DNA from: JAJKIP01 sp037200685
Lineage (GTDB): Bacteria > Bacteroidota > Bacteroidia > Chitinophagales > Chitinophagaceae
Length of the DNA stretch: 64,000 nt
Assembly: GCA_037200685.1 (NCBI GenBank)
Contig: JBBCIG010000016.1
Location: 558,001 to 622,000, forward strand
Direction of reading: 5' to 3'
Each line of letters opens with the position of its first letter. The first letter of the stretch is position 1. The notes below the pieces were generated by a model. It was given only the letters and a program-made list of their open reading frames with translations. It made no database searches and was not told the origin of the DNA. Shown here in pieces: positions 17,126 to 26,100 of the stretch. The position numbers and the translations under genes are program-made.

Positions 17126-17848
17126 ATGGGAAGAATATTTGAAGTTCGTAAATCAACCATGTTCGCCCGGTGGGACAGGATGGCGAAGCAGTTTACACGT
17201 ATTGGTAAAGAAATTATCATTGCGGTGAAGGCCGGTGGGCCCGATCCGAATTCGAATGCAGCGCTGCGCCGTTGTTTTCAAAATGCGAGAAGCGTGGGCA
17301 TGCCGAAAGACCGTGTGGAAGCGGCGATAAAAAGGGCGCAGGGTAAAGAGCTCGTGAACTATGATGAAATTTTGTATGAAGGTTACGGCCCGCATGGCGT
17401 GGCGATATTGGTGGAAACGGCGACGGATAACCATGTGCGAACGGTGGCGAATGTGAAATCGCTTTTTAATAAAGGACATGGAGTGATGGGCAATAGCGGC
17501 AGTGTGGCGTTTCAATTTAAAAAAATGGGTGTGTTTAAATTGAAGCCACAAGGCTTGAGCGCTGAAGAACTGGAACTGGAACTGATCGATTTTGGTTTGG
17601 AAGAATTGGGAGAGAGTGTTGCTGAAAATGGTGACGAGATATTGGTGGTGCGTTGCGGCTTTACGGATTTTGGTAATATGCAAAAGGCGCTGGAAGAAAA
17701 AAATATTCCGACCATAAGCGCTGAAGTGGAATGGATACCAACGACCACGGTACCGATGAATGATGAGCAGGCCGAAGATGTAAGTAAATTAATAGAACGC
17801 CTGGAGCAGGATGAGGATGTGCAGAAGGTGTTTCATAATATGGGATAA
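17126..17848 (+). CDS. YebC/PmpR (TACO1) family protein
   Basis: The YebC core is clear: FARWDRMAKQFTRIGKEIIIAVKAGGPDPNSNAALRR, then NVPKDR-like GMPKDRVEAAIKRA, YEGYGPHGVAILVETATDN and NKGHGVMGNSGSVAFQF. The family length (about 240 aa) is met. YebC proteins were described as DNA-binding regulators and, more recently, as ribosome-associated factors that relieve stalling at proline-rich stretches; mitochondrial TACO1 is an orthologue. The N-terminal MGRIFEVRKSTMFARWDRM lacks the usual SGHSKW but is typical of Bacteroidetes members. Cytosolic. Confidence 0.9.
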   Translation: MGRIFEVRKSTMFARWDRMAKQFTRIGKEIIIAVKAGGPDPNSNAALRRCFQNARSVGMPKDRVEAAIKRAQGKELVNYDEILYEGYGPHGVAILVETATDNHVRTVANVKSLFNKGHGVMGNSGSVAFQFKKMGVFKLKPQGLSAEELELELIDFGLEELGESVAENGDEILVVRCGFTDFGNMQKALEEKNIPTISAEVEWIPTTTVPMNDEQAEDVSKLIERLEQDEDVQKVFHNMG

Positions 17849-17853
17849 AGAAA

Positions 17854-17949
17854 TCGCACAGGGCTAAAAGAGAGAAAGAGATATAAGATTATGACAAAAT
17901 AAGCTATACCTAACTTATCCCAACCTTTTTCTCTTTTAGCTCTGTGCGA
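17854..17949. terminator. long inverted repeat between yebC and the DCC gene
   Basis: Arms at 17854-17878 and 17925-17949 match at 23 of 25 positions (TCGCACAGGGCTAAAAGAGA and its complement), separated by ~46 bp. It could end the yebC transcript or be a mobile palindromic repeat; there is no U-tract directly after the right arm, so a plain terminator is not certain. Confidence 0.55.
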
Positions 17950-17966
17950 CAAAATTTTTTTGCGAG

Positions 17967-18371
17967 ATGGCCGAGGAAAAATCCATTGTACTCTTTGATG
18001 GCGTTTGCAATTTGTGCAACAGCAGCGTTCAATTCATTATTAAAAGAGATAAAAAGAAAAAATTTCTCTTCGCTTCCTTACAAGGGAAAAAAGGACAGGA
18101 AATATTGAAGCGGTTTAATTTACCGGCCGACGATTTTAATTCCTTTCTTCTTCTACAAAATAATAAAGTTTATAGCCGTTCTTCCGGTGGATTGAGAATG
18201 CTGAAACTGCTGGGTGGTGGATGGAAGCTACTTTACGCATTTATTATTGTTCCCAAATTTATCCGTGATGCCGTATATAACTGGATTGCCCGCAACCGGT
18301 ATAAATGGTATGGTAAAAGGGAAGAATGTATGGTGCCGACGGCTGAGTTGAGAGAGAGGTTTTTGGAGTGA
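17967..18371 (+). CDS. DCC family thiol-disulfide oxidoreductase (DUF393)
   Basis: VLFDGVCNLCNSSVQFIIKRD carries the DGVCxLC motif that names the family (two cysteines in CxxC spacing), and GGLRMLKLLGGGWKLLYAF plus YNWIARNRYKWYGKREECMVP are the conserved later parts. The fold is thioredoxin-like and the proteins are predicted thiol-disulfide oxidoreductases. No signal peptide, so cytosolic or membrane-peripheral. Partner unknown. Confidence 0.85.
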   Translation: MAEEKSIVLFDGVCNLCNSSVQFIIKRDKKKKFLFASLQGKKGQEILKRFNLPADDFNSFLLLQNNKVYSRSSGGLRMLKLLGGGWKLLYAFIIVPKFIRDAVYNWIARNRYKWYGKREECMVPTAELRERFLE

Positions 18372-18444
18372 ATGGGCAATTAGCAATAAGCAACTGGCAA
18401 AGAGTTTTATAATTTAAGTCAGAAATTTGCAAACGAAAAATCTA

Positions 18445-18519
18445 TTGTTCCTTGTTCCTTGTTCCTTGTTCCTTGTTCCTTCATTTCTTCATTTCTTCAT
18501 TTCTTCATTTCTTCATTTT
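18445..18519. repeat. two adjoining short tandem repeats (7-bp TTGTTCC and 8-bp TTCATTTC units)
   Basis: About five copies of TTGTTCC are followed directly by about four to five copies of TTCATTTC/TTCTTCAT. The second array runs over the last codons (KMKK-stop) of phzF on the opposite strand. Such arrays are prone to slippage and can change in copy number. Confidence 0.8.
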
Positions 18520-19326
18520 GATCTCCCCTTTCATATAAAAAACACATTTCCCTCCCATCGTCACACGATCGCCGTTTTGCTCACAATAAAGATCGCCGCC
18601 TCTTTGTGATAATTGCTTCGCCTGCATTTTTGTTTTTCTCAATTTTTCACTCCAGAAAGGAATTAATTGCGAATGTGCAGAGCCGGTAACCGGGTCTTCG
18701 TCCACGCCTTCAACCGGTGCGAAAAACCTGGAGACAAAGTCTACTTTTTTACCCGGTGCGGTGATGATAACTTTTGCGCCGATCGCTTTAAGCGCAGTAA
18801 AATCCGGTTTTACATTCTTTATATCTTCTTCGCTGTTTAATTCAACCAGCAAATCACGAGATTGATATACACCTACCATTTCTTTTACACCCAATGCTTT
18901 TTGTAAGCCGGCTGGATATTCATTTAATTTCTCTGGTTTCCAGGATGGAAAATCCATTTCAATAAGATCTTTTTTCTTTGTCACATACAACAGGCCACTC
19001 TTACACGAAAATGTTATTGATTTCTTTTTTTCCTTCAATATATTAAAAATGATATGTGCGGAAGCAAGCGTAGCATGCCCGCAAAGATTTATTTCTACTG
19101 CGGGAGTGAACCAGCGGATATCATAATCAACCGCCCCCTCCCGGCCTCCCCCTTCAGGGGAGGAGTTGCCACCCGCTGGCACAAAGAATACCGTTTCACT
19201 TAAATTATTTTCCAATGCTAATTGCTGCATTAATTTATCAGGTATCCATTTTTTTAAAGGAATAACCGCAGCGGGATTGCCGCCAAATAATTTATCCGTA
19301 AAAGCATCTACCTGGTAAAGCGTCAT
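18505..19326 (-). CDS. PhzF family isomerase/epimerase
   Basis: MTLYQVDAFTDKLFGGNPAAVIPL is the canonical PhzF N-terminus, so I start here and not at the ATG 21 nt upstream. NLSETVFFV holds the catalytic-type glutamate, DIRWFTPAVEINLCGHATLASA and VDEDPVTGSAHSQLIPFW are the two signature segments. The fold is diaminopimelate-epimerase-like. PhzF in Pseudomonas isomerises a phenazine precursor; most family members have unknown substrates. Odd feature: between VFFVP and DYDIRW there is an insert AGGNSSPEGGGREGAV encoded by a palindromic dispersed repeat, placed in frame in a surface loop. The 3' end overlaps a tandem repeat. Confidence 0.85.
   Translation of the reverse strand: MTLYQVDAFTDKLFGGNPAAVIPLKKWIPDKLMQQLALENNLSETVFFVPAGGNSSPEGGGREGAVDYDIRWFTPAVEINLCGHATLASAHIIFNILKEKKKSITFSCKSGLLYVTKKKDLIEMDFPSWKPEKLNEYPAGLQKALGVKEMVGVYQSRDLLVELNSEEDIKNVKPDFTALKAIGAKVIITAPGKKVDFVSRFFAPVEGVDEDPVTGSAHSQLIPFWSEKLRKTKMQAKQLSQRGGDLYCEQNGDRVTMGGKCVFYMKGEIKMKK
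19145..19163. repeat. palindromic dispersed repeat inside phzF
   Basis: CCTCCCC-CTTCA-GGGGAGG is a perfect 7-bp inverted repeat of the CCCCTCTCC/GGAGAGGGG family seen also near 31898, 37504 and 61263. It encodes the Gly/Ser/Glu-rich loop of the PhzF protein. Confidence 0.6.
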
Positions 19327-19346
19327 TATTGAAAAATTTAATACCA

Positions 19347-19354
19347 CAAATCTA
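19347..19354 (-). promoter_or_regulatory. -7 promoter box TAGATTTG for phzF
   Basis: The minus strand reads TAGATTTG, a full TAnnTTTG match, 20 nt before the phzF start at 19326. This supports the shorter start: the upstream ATG at 19347 would lie within the box itself. Confidence 0.5.
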
Positions 19355-19413
19355 TAAGAGAGTGCTTATACATAACTGGTGCAGATAACTATAAAGGATA
19401 TGTATCAGTTAAA

Positions 19414-21807
19414 TTATTCCGCCATCATTTCCCTTATAACTGCTTCAATCTCTTCAGCATTGGGCTTGCTGAAATAGTCACCATCGCTGCCATAAGCAGG
19501 CCGGTGCGCCTTCCCGGTAATGGTGCGTGGGGCTACATCGAGGTATTTATAACCACCTTGTTGTTCCATTACTTTATTGAACATATAAGCCGCCGCACCA
19601 CCGGGTACATCCTCATCGATGAAGACGATGCGGTTTGTTTTTTTGAGAGAGTCAAGAATTTTATGATGAATATCAAATGGTAATAATGTTTGCACATCTA
19701 CAATCTCGCAACTGATTCCATCTGCCTCGAGCCGGTTCACCGATTCCTGGATGATCCGTAATACAGAACCATAACTTACAATTGTTACATCCTCTCCGCC
19801 TTTGATCACTTCAGGAATACCAAGCGGTACTGTAAATTCCGTCAGGTTAGAAGGCAGTACTTCTTTCAAACGATAACCGTTCAGGCATTCTACAATGATT
19901 CCGGGATCATTGCCCTGCAATAAAGTATTATACATGCCGGCGGCCTGCACCATATTTCTCGGTACACAAACATATAATCCTCTCAATGCATTTATAATCA
20001 TTCCCATCGGTGAGCCACTATGCCAGATACCTTCCAGCCGGTGGCCCCTTGTACGAATGATCATCGGACAGCTTTGCAAACCTGCTGTGCGATAATGCAG
20101 GCTCGCCAGGTCATCACTTAATGTTTGAAGACCATAGAGTACATAGTCAATATATTGTATTTCCGCAATCGGCCTTAAGCCACGCAAGGCGAGACCAATA
20201 CCCTGCCCCATAATGGTGAGTTCACGGATACCGGTGTCAAATATTCTTTCTTCCCCATGCTTTTGCTGCAAGCCGGCAAATCCCTGGTTCACGTCACCAA
20301 TCTTACCGAGATCTTCGCCAAACGCAATAACTTTTGGATTTTCTGAAAAAAGTTTATCGAAATATTTATTCAATATTTCATAACCATTTACCACAGGTGC
20401 GTCATTGGCGAATATTGCTTTTACCTCTGCTACATTTAATGCACTCTTCGGGCCCTCGTTGTATAAATAAGTATTGTAGAATTTTTTATTTTCTTCCGAA
20501 AGATCATTGTAATAATCTTTTGTCCAGAAAGCAGCATCACTGTTGCCTGCAATGGTAAGGGCGAGGTGTAATGTCTTCATCACATCACGGCGAAGTGGCT
20601 CACGATTGGTCTGCAGGTCATTGACCAATTTTTTTAATGCATCCGCTTTATCCGGGAGGCTGCCGCACATATTATTAATAAGATCAACTGCCCTGGCAAC
20701 CTGTTGTTTAATGGGAATCAAAAATTCTTCCCATGCTTTATCCCTTTCCAAACGCACCTGGAACTTTGCCTGGTCTTCTATCTCATCCAGTTCATGTTCA
20801 TCCGCCAGCATATTTTCAATAACCCACTCTTTCATTTTTCTTAAACAATCCCATTCCCTCTCCCATCCCAAACGCTCAGTGGATTTATACCGTTCGTGGC
20901 TTCCCGATGTGGAATGCCCCTGCGGCTGTGTGATTTCATCAACATGAAAAACGGCAGGCGTATGTGTTTCTCTCGCTACCCGTATGCCTTCTTCAAAAAC
21001 TTCGCACATGCCGGCATAGTCCCACCCTTTTACTTTATAAATATTTACGCCATTGGTTCCTTCTTTTTTCTGCATTCCTTTTATCGCTTCGGAAATAGAA
21101 CCTTTCACTGTCTGGTATTCTTTGGGAACAGAAATTCCATACCCATCATCCCATACAAAAATGGCAAGTGGTATTTGCAACACGCCGGCGGCGTTTAATG
21201 TTTCCCAAAAATGGCCTTCACTTGTCGATGCATCACCAATGGTACAAAAGCAAACTTCGTTTCCATTATTGGATAAATGTGGAAACTGTTTGAGGGTAGG
21301 CACATTTCGAAAAACTTTTGAAGCCAGCGCCAGGCCAACAGACCTGGGCATTTGGGCAGCGGTCGGCGCCATGTCCGATGCCGTATTAAACTGCTCAGCG
21401 AGATTTATCCATTCGCCTTTTTCATCTGTATTGGGCGTCGCATAATGACTGTTCATTTGGCGGCCGGCGCTGTGCGGTTCGTGAGCAGGATCGGGATCGG
21501 CATACACTTGTGCAAAAAATTGCGCAGCATTTGTGAGGCCGATCGCAAACATGAACGTTTGGTCACGGTAATACCCGCTGCGAAAATCACCCGGCCTGAA
21601 GAACTTCGCCATGGCCACCTGCGCCACTTCCTTACCATCACCAAAAATGCCAAATTTAGCCTTGCCGGTAAGTACTTCCTTGCGTGCTAAAAGACTGGCC
21701 TGCCTGCTGATACAAGCGACCCTGTAATCCTTTAAAACCTCGTTCCGGAAGGTTTCAAAAGACAATTTGCTGTCCGTTCCAATAGCATATGGAGTTGCAG
21801 TATCCAT
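19414..21807 (-). CDS. 2-oxoacid dehydrogenase E1, fused alpha and beta subunits
   Basis: The first ~400 residues are an E1 alpha subunit: REDQTF-like YYRDQTFMFAIG, the MPRSVGLALA segment and the thiamine diphosphate motif GDASTSEGHFWETLNAA. Residues ~470-800 are E1 beta: FGEDLGKIGDVNQGFAGLQQKHGEERIFDTGIRELTIMGQGIGLALRGLRPIAEIQY, then the transketolase C-terminal domain (EIVDVQTLLPFD, FIDEDVPGGAAAY). It decarboxylates a 2-oxoacid, probably branched-chain 2-oxoacids, and passes the acyl group to an E2 lipoyl enzyme encoded elsewhere. In many bacteria alpha and beta are separate genes; the fusion is common in Bacteroidetes. Start: MDTATPYAIGTDSKLS at 21807 preferred over the ATG at 21846. Confidence 0.9.
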   Translation of the reverse strand: MDTATPYAIGTDSKLSFETFRNEVLKDYRVACISRQASLLARKEVLTGKAKFGIFGDGKEVAQVAMAKFFRPGDFRSGYYRDQTFMFAIGLTNAAQFFAQVYADPDPAHEPHSAGRQMNSHYATPNTDEKGEWINLAEQFNTASDMAPTAAQMPRSVGLALASKVFRNVPTLKQFPHLSNNGNEVCFCTIGDASTSEGHFWETLNAAGVLQIPLAIFVWDDGYGISVPKEYQTVKGSISEAIKGMQKKEGTNGVNIYKVKGWDYAGMCEVFEEGIRVARETHTPAVFHVDEITQPQGHSTSGSHERYKSTERLGWEREWDCLRKMKEWVIENMLADEHELDEIEDQAKFQVRLERDKAWEEFLIPIKQQVARAVDLINNMCGSLPDKADALKKLVNDLQTNREPLRRDVMKTLHLALTIAGNSDAAFWTKDYYNDLSEENKKFYNTYLYNEGPKSALNVAEVKAIFANDAPVVNGYEILNKYFDKLFSENPKVIAFGEDLGKIGDVNQGFAGLQQKHGEERIFDTGIRELTIMGQGIGLALRGLRPIAEIQYIDYVLYGLQTLSDDLASLHYRTAGLQSCPMIIRTRGHRLEGIWHSGSPMGMIINALRGLYVCVPRNMVQAAGMYNTLLQGNDPGIIVECLNGYRLKEVLPSNLTEFTVPLGIPEVIKGGEDVTIVSYGSVLRIIQESVNRLEADGISCEIVDVQTLLPFDIHHKILDSLKKTNRIVFIDEDVPGGAAAYMFNKVMEQQGGYKYLDVAPRTITGKAHRPAYGSDGDYFSKPNAEEIEAVIREMMAE

Positions 21808-21902
21808 GACGGCAAAAGTAAGAACTTTGTCTACACCAGAAATCATTGAAATTTCACCTAAAATGGACAGCCAAAAAATACTAAATTAGGCTGCAACCAA
21901 TG

Positions 21903-21933
21903 TTTGAAGTCTGGCATCTTTGCTCTAAATTTG
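21903..21933 (+). promoter_or_regulatory. Bacteroidetes promoter before the DUF1573 pair
   Basis: TTTG at 21903-21906 and TAAATTTG at 21926-21933 are separated by 19 bp, the spacing of the -33/-7 elements. The first DUF1573 gene begins 23 nt after the -7 box. Confidence 0.6.
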
Positions 21934-21955
21934 AAGTCTTCAAAATAAAGCATTT

Positions 21956-22402
21956 ATGAAAAAAACCTTAACCCTTTTCGTATTATTGGGTGCTTTCTTT
22001 TTTGCGGGAGCACAAACACCGACTACCACTCCCACCACGGACGTATTACAATTGAAAGAAACTGCACATGATTTTGGTAAAATAGCACAAGGCAAACCTG
22101 TGTATTATTCTTTTGAAATAGTAAATACGGGTAACCAACCGCTGAAGCTGGATGATGTACACGCAAGTTGCGGATGCACTACCCCAGAATGGAACCATGA
22201 TCCTATTGCCGCCGGTGCTACTGCCACTATTAAAGTAGGCTATAACGCTGCTGCGGAAGGCAGTTTCGAAAAAACAATTACCATCACTTACAATTCCACC
22301 CAAACAAAAGTGCTGACCATTAAAGGTATTGTTTGGAAAACACCAGACGGCTCCGCACCAACAAATTCTTCTGTTCAATTCTTAAAAAATAAATTAAACT
22401 AA
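21956..22402 (+). CDS. exported DUF1573 protein (first of a pair)
   Basis: A signal peptide (MKKTLTLFVLLGAFFFAGAQ) precedes one DUF1573 domain: HDFGKIAQGKPVYYSFEIVNTGNQPLKLDDVHASCGCTTPEW. The Ig-like fold with the CGC pair and TTPEW is characteristic; related to ASH/MSP domains. About 148 aa, normal for a single-domain member. The domain occurs in exported and lipid-anchored Bacteroidetes proteins; function unknown. Eight bp separate it from a paralogue. Confidence 0.85.
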   Translation: MKKTLTLFVLLGAFFFAGAQTPTTTPTTDVLQLKETAHDFGKIAQGKPVYYSFEIVNTGNQPLKLDDVHASCGCTTPEWNHDPIAAGATATIKVGYNAAAEGSFEKTITITYNSTQTKVLTIKGIVWKTPDGSAPTNSSVQFLKNKLN

Positions 22403-22409
22403 TAATAGA

Positions 22410-22790
22410 ATGAAAAAGCTAGTATTATTCGTATCGCTCCTTGTAGCAGGATTCGCAGTAAATGCACAAAACACCGCTGATGATTTGATTAAAGTAAATA
22501 CTGAAACGCATAATTTCGGTAAGATCAAACAAGGCGTACCGGTAACATTTTCTTTTGAATTAAAGAATATCAGTAACGCTCCTGTTGTAGTTGAAAATAC
22601 ATCAGCAAGCTGTGGTTGCACTACGCCTGAAAAAATCACTGAACCAATCGCACCGGGCACTTCCGTTAAATTAAAAGTTCAATACAGCGCTGCTGCAGTT
22701 GGGCCATTCACTAAAGATGTATTTATTAAATTAGCCGGCGTAGAACAACAAAAAGTCGTTCATATCACTGGTGAAGTAGTACAACAATAA
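22410..22790 (+). CDS. exported DUF1573 protein (second of a pair)
   Basis: Same layout as its neighbour: signal peptide MKKLVLFVSLLVAGFAVNAQ, then HNFGKIKQGVPVTFSFELKNISNAPVVVENTSASCGCTTPE and the strand KDVFIKLAGVEQQKVVHITGEV. The two proteins share the whole DUF1573 pattern, so they arose by tandem duplication. Co-transcribed with the first and closed by a terminator. Confidence 0.85.
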   Translation: MKKLVLFVSLLVAGFAVNAQNTADDLIKVNTETHNFGKIKQGVPVTFSFELKNISNAPVVVENTSASCGCTTPEKITEPIAPGTSVKLKVQYSAAAVGPFTKDVFIKLAGVEQQKVVHITGEVVQQ

Positions 22791-22814
22791 ATCAACCTTT
22801 CTACTTAAATAGTT

Positions 22815-22846
22815 AAGCCCTTTCATAAATTATGAGAGGGCTTTTT
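22815..22846 (+). terminator. Rho-independent terminator after the DUF1573 pair
   Basis: AAGCCCTTTCAT pairs with ATGAGAGGGCTT (12 bp with one G-T wobble), then TTTTTG. Confidence 0.85.
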
Positions 22847-22859
22847 GTTGGGCTTCCGG

Positions 22860-23165
22860 GAAATAAATCCCAATTACTAGGCCTTCTTCGAGAAATTAAT
22901 TCCACATTTTTGCATTTTTCACTTTTGAAATTAATACAATACCTCCGCATTTATTCACATTATAGAAATTGAAAAGCATGATTTTCAAGCAGCTATTATT
23001 CAAATTAAAATAGCGGCATGATAATTCCTCTAGATTATACAAGAGTTAGTAAAGATTTTTTCATAAAAGTGATTTTTTTAAGGACGGTTACCCGAATATC
23101 TCAACCCATGAATATAAAATCATGGAAAGAAACTATTGGTTTTTGTTTTTAATAAAAACTAATAG
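22860..23165. other. A/T-rich gene-free stretch with small hairpins
   Basis: No ORF of note was found in this ~300-bp spacer between convergent genes. It contains two small inverted repeats: CCATGA/TCATGG near 23106-23125 and CTATTGGTTTTT/AAAAACTAATAG at 23133-23165 (one mismatch). Nothing else could be assigned. Confidence 0.4.
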
Positions 23166-23168
23166 AAA

Positions 23169-23196
23169 AAAAGAGCAGTTGAAAAATTGCTCTTTT
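23169..23196 (-). terminator. bidirectional terminator after the SEDS-transpeptidase gene
   Basis: AAAAGAGCA pairs with TGCTCTTTT around a 10-nt loop, with A-runs on the left and T-runs on the right. It lies 2 bp beyond the stop of the gene on the minus strand. Confidence 0.8.
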
Positions 23197-23197
23197 T

Positions 23198-26100
23198 TTA
23201 TTTCTCAGCCCTCATATATTTTTTAAAAGCGGGACTTTGTTGAATGAATTTTATAACCGCTGCCTGGAACTCTTCATTTTGTTTCGCAGGCCCATTTTGT
23301 GAAGTAAAGTAAATAGTATAGAATTTATTCTTCCTAAAATTAAAATCAGGGTCGGTTACGTCTTTTAAAGAAATAACAATCGCAAACAGTTTTGATTTGC
23401 TCTTCAATTCATCATCGCCAGTCGTACCGGTCTTTGCATAATAATAATAAGGATCACCATTTTTCAATTTAGCGCCTAAGGCAGCTGCTGTCCCGTTAAA
23501 CAAGGCCTCTTTCATACCGGCGAAAACATTTTCCCGTATAATAGAAAGATAACTGTTGTAAGAAATGCTTTTATCAACATCGAATGGAGTGATTTCAGTT
23601 GGTGCCGCATAAGGATTAAGCGTCAATGAATAATTCCTGCTCTGTGTAATCATTCTTCCAAATGCTTCCACCATTTTAACAGGCGGTATCATTACCTGGC
23701 TGCTGCCTTTTACATGGCCACGAAAAGTGCTGAGGAAAAGATCATAAGGAACGGCATGATTGACATTCTCGCCGTATTGATCAAATAACGCATACTCTGG
23801 CAAAATAAACCCTGATCTTTTATAAGCATTTAAAAACAGCGATGAATCATAAGCCGAAGGAAACATATCAAAACTCTTATCCGCAGGGCGTGTATAAATA
23901 CCAAAGTTATTCAACAGGCCGACCGATGTAAATGTATTATCCATTCCAAAGTTCGCCTTGTAGTTCAAATAACCCGGCCAGTGTTCAAATCCATCGAGCC
24001 AATATTGTTTGCCAGCATAATTAAAATACGGCCAGTGAAGTTTTGCTTCGGGATTTTGCGTCGAGAAATTTTTATCCAGCAATAATTTTAGGTCCTGTTT
24101 AGGATAAGATCCTAACAGCAATACGTTGGAGTGATAATAGTTATCGGAGAATTTTAAATAATCCGTTACCCGGCTGATCGTCCCATTATTTTTTTCAAAA
24201 TCATATTCCGGTACTTTTTCACTCCCGAAATAATGTTGCTTTTCTGAAAAGCCAACAGATGAAAAGGAATTCCAATCCAGGTTTAATTGGGAAGCAATCG
24301 CAGAAAATACTATAGGCTTAAGGGTAGACCCAGGTCCCGGATTTAACCGTAATAAATTGATATTGCCAATTTGTTTTCTTAATAACGATTGGGAAATAAA
24401 ACCATCATCACCCAGTATCACCCTGTTAAAACCATCCTTATCATTAGGGTCGGGGCGTTGAACGCCTTTTATAAAATCAGACATGGAAACAATCCTGCCG
24501 TTGCCATCTGCGATGCAAATGCCATACTCCGCACCTTTTTTATACGCCGTGTCCTTCGTCATCTTACCCATCATCGTTGTTAACGAATCCATCATTTCAA
24601 CATCAATGGAAACAAATGCGTTCTTTTTTATTTGATCGATGGCTGTATAATCTGAAGAAACAGATTCTGCAAAATTTCTCGCCCAGATAAACCGGTTACC
24701 CAGCGGGTATATATAAAACCGGCTGCCATTGACGTAATAATTTTTCATCAGTGCATCCGGCTCAACAGTTAGTACTTGTTCATTACCATTATTGGTAACA
24801 GTAATACGGGATGGGTTCAATAATTTAATGCTGTCATTTTTCTGTAACGATATTTCCTCGTTGTCCCATTTAAGCTGCAGGGAAGATGCTGATGTATTGA
24901 TTAAATAGAGGTCACGGTAAAGATTTTCTCCAATAGATGAACGGAATGAAAATTGAAAATCCTTGCTAAGGGCAACATCAGGTTCATTTGTATAACCTGT
25001 TAACCTTTTTGAAATGATTGGTCCATTATTTGCATCCCATAAAGAAACATTATAAATAGTCGTATCGCCGAATACATTTCCTTTCCATAAATGCTGCAAA
25101 TGCGGCGGTGGCTCCACCCTGAAAAAGTTATCATTCACTGCAAGCTGCGGCCTGCCGGAATAGAGATCAACATACAGCATCTTACGCTGGTCGAGGTGGC
25201 GGGTAAAACCGGAACGGGCATAAGCATTTATTTCATTGACAAAAAATTTATTGCCATCCTGCATGTCACCTCTTGCTATCATTTTGCGTAGTGAATCAGT
25301 AAACAACTGGTCTTTTTTTGCAAGAGATAATTTTCTCGTAGCTACGGCAGTATCAATAAAATCAACTACAGGTTGTAGCTGCAGTTGTACATAAGAATCC
25401 ATATTGGCGGCCAAACCAGGTGTATTAAATTCTTTATTCTTGTTAAACGCCGGCTTTACTACAAATAATAAAACAGCCAGCAAAGAGAAAATAATAACCC
25501 CGGGAATGATCTTTTTCTTGTTGGCGTAATGTTCCGGTGTAATTTTCTTAAATAAAAAAACCGCCAGCAACAGGATGATGCAGGGAAATAAGATAGACTG
25601 CTTGCTCAATATGCTGCCAAACGGAAGATCCTGGCCAAAGAAAATATAACGGCCCGTAGCCGCCAGGATAACGAGCAATGCCGATATCACTAAATAATTT
25701 AACACCGAGAAGCCTGCGGTGATTGTTGGATAATTATTATTGATCCGGTTTGTAAAATCAGGATATAATTTATAAAACGAAGCCAGCATGGTCACCGGCA
25801 ATAATAACAGCAATACATATAATAATACAGAGGCTTTACCATGTTCCGCCAGTAAAAACCGGCTGGCGACAAGATCAGTCGCCTGCGCATTATACTTCGC
25901 CCCTTTATTTTGCGGCGCATGGGCAATCAGGTTGAAACCGGCTTTATTTACTTCCGGGTTATTTTCTTCATAAATAAATGTGTTAATGAACCATTGGTTT
26001 TGTGCCGCACGGATTACAGGTTCATAGGTTTTGCCGTCATTATACGCTGACTCGATAGCTTTATCAACAGGCATGGTCAGGACATCGATACGGTATTTGG

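Noticed and set aside
18445..18519. Possible CRISPR array at the tandem repeats
   Set aside because: Units are only 7-8 bp and directly adjoining, with no spacers and no cas genes in the window.
22860..23165. Small RNA or riboswitch in the spacer before the SEDS-transpeptidase terminator
   Set aside because: Only short hairpins without a promoter box or conserved motif were seen.
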